DNA from: Eisenbergiella intestinigallinarum
Lineage (GTDB): Bacteria > Bacillota > Clostridia > Lachnospirales > Lachnospiraceae
Reading direction: 5' to 3'
NCBI GenBank assembly: GCA_019120115.1
Contig: DWVS01000206.1
Coordinates: 1 to 7,578 of the forward strand
DNA length: 7,578 nucleotides
The translations under genes were made by a program, and so were the position numbers. The first letter of the stretch is position 1; the number at the start of each line of letters is the position of its first letter. The notes beneath the pieces are model-generated. The model was given only the letters and a program-made list of their open reading frames with translations, ran no database searches and had not been told where the DNA came from. Below are positions 5,106-7,578 of the stretch, in pieces.

Positions 5106-5127
5106 CGTGTTGCATTTCGTGTTGCAT
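5106..5127. repeat. Two direct repeats CGTGTTGCAT, candidate integrase arm sites
   Basis: CGTGTTGCAT occurs at 5106-5115 and again at 5118-5127, a 12-base period, between the tRNA-like fragment and the integrase stop. Short direct repeats beside the core are typical arm-type binding sites of tyrosine integrases with an N-terminal arm-binding domain. This assignment is by position and form. Confidence 0.5.
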
Positions 5128-5164
5128 GATGCCCGAAAAACTGTCCCGCAGCGTGGATGTGGAT

Positions 5165-6244
5165 TTAAACGATGCTCTCAAAGTGGCTGAGGATCTTCTC
5201 ATTCATCTTTCTGGACTGATCGTCAATGGTTCCTCTGTACACCGCTTTCATCACGCTGTCCGTTGCCCAGCCGCCCCGCTGCATGATGTACTGATCCGGG
5301 ATCCCGATGGCGTGCATGATGCTGGCGGCGTAATGCCGGAGGTCATGGAAGCGGAAAGTATTCGGAAGATGGGAAAACTTCAGCGCCCGGCGGAAGCGGT
5401 TCGTGATCTGGGTAGGATTGGCCTGGATGATCCGGCCGGTCCTTCCGGACATTTTATCGATTACAAAGGGCGGAAACTCAATTTCCCTGTTGCTGGAATA
5501 GGTCTTGGGAGTTTTGATAACCCATTCATTGTCCGAGTTTAAAACCATCGCCTTATTGACGGATACTTTATAGCCGTGGATGTCCTGATCTGTCAGAGCA
5601 CAGATTTCCCCGCGCCGCATCGGGCCGAAAGCCGCCAGCAGGATGGCAATTTCCAGCTCTGTGCCTTCAACGTGCTTCAGGAGGGCCTTCACGTCTTCAT
5701 CTGAGGGCGTATAGAGGGCGGGCTTAACTTTCTCCGGCAGTTTGACTTTAAGCCGTATATGGGGCGCATACATGTCCATAACGGCAGTGAGGAAACCGTA
5801 CACATTCCGGACGGTCTTCGGCGCATGCCCGGCACTGATCCGGGTGACCCAGACCTGTACCTCTTCATTGGTCAGATCCCGGAGCTTTATGGGGCCGAGG
5901 TCGGAAAAATATTTTCTTTGATAGATCCCGTATACCCGCCTGGTGCTGGGGGAAAGGACAGGACCCTTTACCTTCAGGTACTGCTCCAGGGCTTCCTTTA
6001 CTGTATAGGAGTGGGTACTTGAGATACGCGTTTTATTCGCGGCAAACTCTGCTGCCCGCAGCTCCACATCACGGCGGCCCGCAGGGCTGGGATCGTCTGA
6101 AGTGAAGGATTCATAAATCCGTTTTTCCTTTGGGTTTCCTTTTGCATCCAGAACAGGCATGCCCTTGGCGTCCAGGATAGGGATGGAGTGGCTGTAGACC
6201 AGACACCGCCATGAGCCGGAAGGGAGTTTCTTTGCTTTTGCCAT
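5165..6244 (-). CDS. Tyrosine recombinase / phage-type integrase
   Basis: A 359-residue site-specific recombinase. The start is taken at the ATG at 6244 (MAKAKKLPSG) because GGAGG lies nine bases upstream; a longer frame to 6286 has no such signal. The order is an N-terminal arm-binding-like region (GSWRCLVYS...RIYESFT), a SAM-like core-binding helix bundle (YTVKEALEQYLKVK to about LKVKLPEKV), then the catalytic domain. Catalytic residues, numbered from this start: R210 (MRRGE), K247 (PKTYSSNRE), H300-x-x-R303-H304 (HDLRH), W326 (GGW, where many members have His and Cre has Trp) and nucleophile Y336 (AVYRG). All are present, so it is probably active. The N-terminal domain carries a tandem 8-residue repeat, ILDAKGMP-VLDAKGNP (23-38). 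Next to the tRNA-like fragment and arm-like repeats it marks the end of an integrative element. Confidence 0.95.
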   Translation of the reverse strand: MAKAKKLPSGSWRCLVYSHSIPILDAKGMPVLDAKGNPKEKRIYESFTSDDPSPAGRRDVELRAAEFAANKTRISSTHSYTVKEALEQYLKVKGPVLSPSTRRVYGIYQRKYFSDLGPIKLRDLTNEEVQVWVTRISAGHAPKTVRNVYGFLTAVMDMYAPHIRLKVKLPEKVKPALYTPSDEDVKALLKHVEGTELEIAILLAAFGPMRRGEICALTDQDIHGYKVSVNKAMVLNSDNEWVIKTPKTYSSNREIEFPPFVIDKMSGRTGRIIQANPTQITNRFRRALKFSHLPNTFRFHDLRHYAASIMHAIGIPDQYIMQRGGWATDSVMKAVYRGTIDDQSRKMNEKILSHFESIV

Positions 6245-6283
6245 ATTCACATTCCTCCAATCGTAAAATAAGTATAAAAATAA

Positions 6284-6297
6284 CACCTGTACAGGTG
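6284..6297 (-). promoter_or_regulatory. 14-base palindrome in the integrase leader; operator or attenuator
   Basis: CACCTGTACAGGTG is a perfect palindrome 40 bases before the integrase start. On the minus strand it is followed by TTATTTTTATACTTATTTT, so as RNA it resembles a short intrinsic terminator upstream of the integrase. The same T-rich stretch contains TATACT (6276-6271), a possible -10 with no good -35. So it could alternatively be an operator overlapping the promoter. Confidence 0.45.
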
Positions 6298-6352
6298 CCG
6301 GAGGTTTGTGGTAGAATATCTGTGGTTAGGGGATATTCTCCACGGCCTCCGG
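6298..6352. repeat. Large interrupted stem-loop upstream of integrase
   Basis: CCGGAGG (6298-6304) pairs with CCTCCGG (6346-6352), GTGG (6308-6311) with CCAC (6340-6343), and AGAATATC (6313-6320) with GATATTCT (6332-6339). That is 19 base pairs with small internal loops and an 11-base terminal loop. It directly abuts the palindrome. It could fold on either strand. Confidence 0.6.
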
Positions 6353-6376
6353 GCCTGGGCAGTATTTTCCGGGATT

Positions 6377-6413
6377 CCGCTCTGGTGCTGGTAACACCGG
6401 GGCGGTTTTCTCT
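6377..6413 (+). terminator. Plus-strand intrinsic terminator with no gene in front
   Basis: CCGCTCTGGTG (6377-6387) pairs over 11 bp (two G-T) with CACCGGGGCGG (6395-6405), then TTTTCTCTTT. It lies immediately before the antitoxin promoter, so it may insulate that promoter or end a plus-strand RNA covering 6284-6405. Confidence 0.7.
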
Positions 6414-6442
6414 TTGACAAATGTGGATGTTTGACATATAAT
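6414..6442 (+). promoter_or_regulatory. Perfect consensus promoter of the antitoxin RNA
   Basis: TTGACA (6414-6419), a 17-base spacer, TATAAT (6437-6442), both hexamers exact. A second TTGACA (6431-6436) directly abuts the -10, giving TTTGACA twice at a 17-base interval. The start is expected near 6449. Confidence 0.85.
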
Positions 6443-6448
6443 ATACTT

Positions 6449-6560
6449 AACAAGACAGCCGACAGGTAGGTGCAAGCTACCTGACCCGGCGAATTAAATG
6501 TACTTTAGTAAGTAAAGCCACCCATCCGGCCAAGGAACAGGGCGGCTTTACTTATTTTTC
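6449..6560 (+). ncRNA. Predicted antisense antitoxin RNA, about 110 nt
   Basis: It is defined by a perfect promoter and a strong terminator and has no ribosome binding site or credible frame. The 5' half holds a 7-bp stem CAGGTAG-GTGCAAG-CTACCTG (6463-6483), then a mostly unpaired stretch, then the terminator hairpin. Its last bases run antisense to the stop codon and final codons of the 26-codon toxin on the opposite strand. The rest would be antisense to the toxin message if that message extends past its stop. This 3'-to-3' convergent overlap is the arrangement of the B. subtilis txpA-RatA and bsrG-SR4 type I systems, where the RNA blocks translation or triggers degradation of the toxin mRNA. 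Confidence 0.7.
6509..6559 (+). terminator. Terminator of the antitoxin RNA, overlapping the toxin 3' end
   Basis: TAAGTAAAGCC (6509-6519) pairs perfectly over 11 bp with GGCTTTACTTA (6544-6554), with extra CCC/GGG inside (6521-6523 with 6540-6542), followed by TTTTT (6555-6559). The 3' arm includes the toxin stop codon complement, so the same stem also forms at the 3' end of the toxin mRNA. Confidence 0.85.
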
Positions 6561-6628
6561 AGATTCAGAATTGCTACGATTAAACTGGCAATCGCCAGGA
6601 GTATCATAAATTCCTCGTATGTACTCAT
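6548..6628 (-). CDS. Hol_Tox/TxpA-like type I toxin peptide, 26 aa
   Basis: A 26-codon gene for a small single-pass membrane peptide. It begins MSTYEEF, has one hydrophobic helix (residues 8-21, MILLAIASLIVAIL) and ends in a polar, basic tail NLKNK. The MS-x-Y-E start followed by one helix and lysines is the pattern of the short 'putative holin-like toxin' family and of TxpA/YonT-type toxins, which insert in the cell's own membrane when expressed. The ATG at 6628 has AAAGGGG seven bases upstream, with a small hairpin (6642-6657) just before it. A convergent RNA from a perfect promoter overlaps its 3' end. It sits between an integrase and an Uma2 gene in an integrative element, which suggests an addiction module. 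Activity is inferred. Confidence 0.78.
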   Translation of the reverse strand: MSTYEEFMILLAIASLIVAILNLKNK

Positions 6629-6696
6629 AAGCTTTCCCCTTTCCGACAAGACTCGGATCAGGAACCAGCACGCCCCTCGGCTGCCCTGGTAAACAT

Positions 6697-6709
6697 ATTA
6701 TATTGTCAA
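6697..6709 (-). promoter_or_regulatory. Possible toxin promoter (TATAAT) with adjacent TTGACA
   Basis: On the minus strand TATAAT (6702-6697) would start a toxin message near 6690, leaving a leader of about 60 bases. No good -35 lies 16-18 bases upstream. A TTGACA (6709-6704) sits one base before the -10, too close to act as its -35, copying the antitoxin promoter's TTGACATATAAT. Confidence 0.4.
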
Positions 6710-6715
6710 GGTTCT

Positions 6716-6740
6716 CCCCCGGTTACTGCCGGGGGATTTT
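6716..6740. terminator. GC-rich hairpin between Uma2 and toxin
   Basis: CCCCCGG (6716-6722), loop TTACTG, CCGGGGG (6729-6735). On the plus strand ATTTT follows; on the minus strand there is no T-run. It probably separates the Uma2 message from the toxin message. Confidence 0.5.
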
Positions 6741-6753
6741 GCGACGTCGCAAA
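6738..6753. repeat. 16-base perfect palindrome abutting the Uma2 stop codon
   Basis: TTTGCGACGTCGCAAA is a perfect palindrome immediately 3' of the Uma2 stop. As minus-strand RNA it forms a six-pair stem with loop ACGT. With the adjacent GC hairpin it may end the Uma2 message, or it may be a protein-binding site. Confidence 0.5.
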
Positions 6754-7299
6754 TTATTTCAGCAGATCAGCGACGTTGATGGTCAGCTCCGGGAAGATGC
6801 CGACGGAGATATCATCCGCAAATGGAAAAATCGTAGGCGCTGCGTCTTCTTCATAACGATATACGGTGGTGCGTTCTTTTGCCGGATCGACGATCCAGTA
6901 TTCCCGGACACCGGCTTCGGAGTATAGAGTGTTCTTGGTGGAGTAGTCCATCCGGCGGCTGGACGGAGATACAACCTCGACCACCAGATCAGGGGCTCCA
7001 TTGCATCCGCGGTCATCCAGTTTGGACTGGTCGCAGATTACAGAAACATCCGGCTCCACCCAGTCTTTGTCCTCAGCGTCCAGATTGACGGCAAAGGGGG
7101 CCGGATAGACCTCACATGTACCGTGATGATCGCGGATATGCTGTCCCAGAACAAGTGTGAACTGGGAAATGAGCTTCTGATGGATTCTGCTGGGAGGCGC
7201 CATGTCGTAGAGCTGGCCGTCGATCAGCTCCGCCCGGCGGCCTTCCGGAAGATTCCAGTAGTCTTCTGAGGTGTATCTGTGTTCTCTTGGCAGCGGCAT
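6754..7299 (-). CDS. Uma2-family (DUF820) predicted PD-(D/E)XK endonuclease
   Basis: A 181-residue Uma2 (DUF820)-type protein of the PD-(D/E)XK nuclease-like superfamily. Visible motifs: an N-terminal YTSEDYWNLPEG and ELIDGQLYDM (24-33), PPSRIHQ (35-41), the PDV core aspartate D84, DLVVEVVSPSS (104-114, E108), a conserved D118-K122 (DYSTK), and GVREYWIVDP (130-139). The putative active-site acids and lysine are kept, and the length fits the family, so it is not an obvious pseudogene. The biological role of Uma2 proteins is poorly known; they are very abundant in cyanobacteria and scattered elsewhere. The ATG at 7299 has AAAGGA nine bases upstream. It is preceded by a structured leader with a terminator-like end and followed by the toxin module. 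Confidence 0.9.
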   Translation of the reverse strand: MPLPREHRYTSEDYWNLPEGRRAELIDGQLYDMAPPSRIHQKLISQFTLVLGQHIRDHHGTCEVYPAPFAVNLDAEDKDWVEPDVSVICDQSKLDDRGCNGAPDLVVEVVSPSSRRMDYSTKNTLYSEAGVREYWIVDPAKERTTVYRYEEDAAPTIFPFADDISVGIFPELTINVADLLK

Positions 7300-7318
7300 G
7301 GAATCACGTCCTTTCTAT

Positions 7319-7434
7319 AAAATAAAAATGGGTGCTGCTATATAAGCGGTTACCACACAGGCAACTTATGTTTCAAACATTCACACGCTTATATAGGCTT
7401 ACACACCCATCTACAAAACATTATATTCTTTTGT
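7319..7434 (-). ncRNA. Structured leader or small RNA upstream of Uma2, about 115 nt
   Basis: On the minus strand, from a predicted start near 7434: a 7-bp hairpin TACAAAA/TTTTGTA (7435-7429 with 7418-7412), then a compact three-way junction. P1 is ATGGGTG/CACCCAT (7410-7404 with 7334-7328). P2 is TATATAAGCG/CGCTTATATA (7395-7386 with 7348-7339). The junction holds P3, ATGTT-TGA-AACAT (7380-7368), and P4, GTTGCC-TGTGT-GGTAAC (7365-7349). P1 is followed by TTTTATTTT (7327-7319), a U-tract ending four bases before the Uma2 ribosome binding site. It looks like an intrinsically terminating leader (riboswitch- or attenuator-like) or a small RNA whose read-through expresses Uma2. I do not recognise the fold as a known class. 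Confidence 0.6.
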
Positions 7435-7440
7435 ATCTAC

Positions 7441-7469
7441 ACTATACCAGTAGAACAAGAAAAAATCAA
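7441..7469 (-). promoter_or_regulatory. Promoter of the structured leader and Uma2
   Basis: On the minus strand TTGATT (7469-7464), a 17-base spacer, TATAGT (7446-7441), with an extended -10 TG-G just before it. The predicted start coincides with the first leader hairpin. Confidence 0.7.
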
Positions 7470-7578
7470 GTTTATTTAGAAAATTTTCTCTTATAGTGTA
7501 TGGGTGTATAAATTTTGAATCATTTTCCAAAATTCCCCCAGGGAAAATGGCTGGTATACATTATTTGGTTGTCAAATA
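7470..7578. other. AT-rich gene-free end of window with inverted repeats
   Basis: No gene found. It holds a 12-base palindrome AGAAAATTTTCT (7478-7489), an inverted repeat CATTTTCC (7521-7528) / GGAAAATG (7542-7549), and a plus-strand stretch TATAGTGTATGGGTG (7493-7507) that resembles, inverted, the pieces TATAGTGTA and ATGGGTG of the Uma2 promoter and leader. A minus-strand TTGACA (7576-7571) has no partner -10. Confidence 0.4.

Noticed and set aside
5106..5127. CRISPR-like repeats
   Set aside because: There are only two 10-base copies with a 2-base spacer; they fit integrase arm sites better.
5030..5130. Complete tRNA gene on the minus strand
   Set aside because: Only the T-loop and acceptor-like half can be seen. 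No anticodon or D-arm is present and the T-stem does not pair well, so it is reported only as a fragment.
6245..6286. Longer integrase start at 6286
   Set aside because: The extra 14 residues have no ribosome binding site, while the ATG at 6244 has GGAGG nine bases upstream and gives a typical integrase N-terminus.
6211..6417. A 68-codon plus-strand frame ending in the terminator before the antitoxin promoter
   Set aside because: It begins inside the integrase gene, lacks a ribosome binding site and passes through large hairpins.

Overview
This window looks like part of the chromosome of an anaerobic, gut-type Clostridia bacterium, most likely Lachnospiraceae. The reasons are moderate GC with AT-rich intergenic stretches, consensus sigma-A promoters, strong GGAGG-type ribosome binding sites, a lone Mrp-type Fe-S carrier, a rubredoxin and a bacteriohemerythrin. 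The genus is not resolvable from the sequence alone.

Left part (1-5035), probably resident chromosome. It starts inside a LacI/GalR-family repressor whose DNA-binding domain lies outside the window. A near-consensus promoter follows (926-954). It drives no convincing gene but points at about 170 nt of hairpin-rich sequence ending in a good intrinsic terminator, so it is a candidate small RNA with a C-rich, unpaired-looking tract. Facing it is a minus-strand Mrp/NBP35-type Fe-S carrier ATPase with its own promoter. Then come a plus-strand nucleotidyltransferase of the aminoglycoside/MNT class, a 53-residue rubredoxin, a bacteriohemerythrin with all seven iron ligands, and a GH25 muramidase without a signal peptide, closed by a terminator. 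Rubredoxin and hemerythrin are two small iron proteins in tandem and suggest handling of O2 or related stress. The gaps here hold several long perfect stem-loops that lack U-tracts.

Right part (about 5036-7578), the end of an integrative element. A tRNA T-arm-like fragment (5038-5056), two direct CGTGTTGCAT repeats and a minus-strand tyrosine integrase mark a probable attachment end; the rest of the element continues past the right edge. Upstream of the integrase is a palindrome, a large hairpin and a plus-strand terminator with no gene in front of it.

Next comes the most interesting module. A perfect consensus promoter (TTGACA-17-TATAAT) drives a short plus-strand RNA ending at a strong terminator. 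Convergent to it on the minus strand is a 26-codon reading frame encoding a single-helix membrane peptide that begins MSTYEEF, like the Hol_Tox/TxpA-type toxins. The RNA overlaps the 3' end of the toxin message, which is the layout of a type I toxin-antitoxin pair. Last is a minus-strand Uma2-family (PD-(D/E)XK) protein. It is preceded by its own promoter and a compact three-way-junction RNA that ends in a U-tract only a few bases before its ribosome binding site, which looks like a terminating leader or a small RNA.

All assignments come from reading motifs, start signals and base pairing by eye. No database search or folding program was run.
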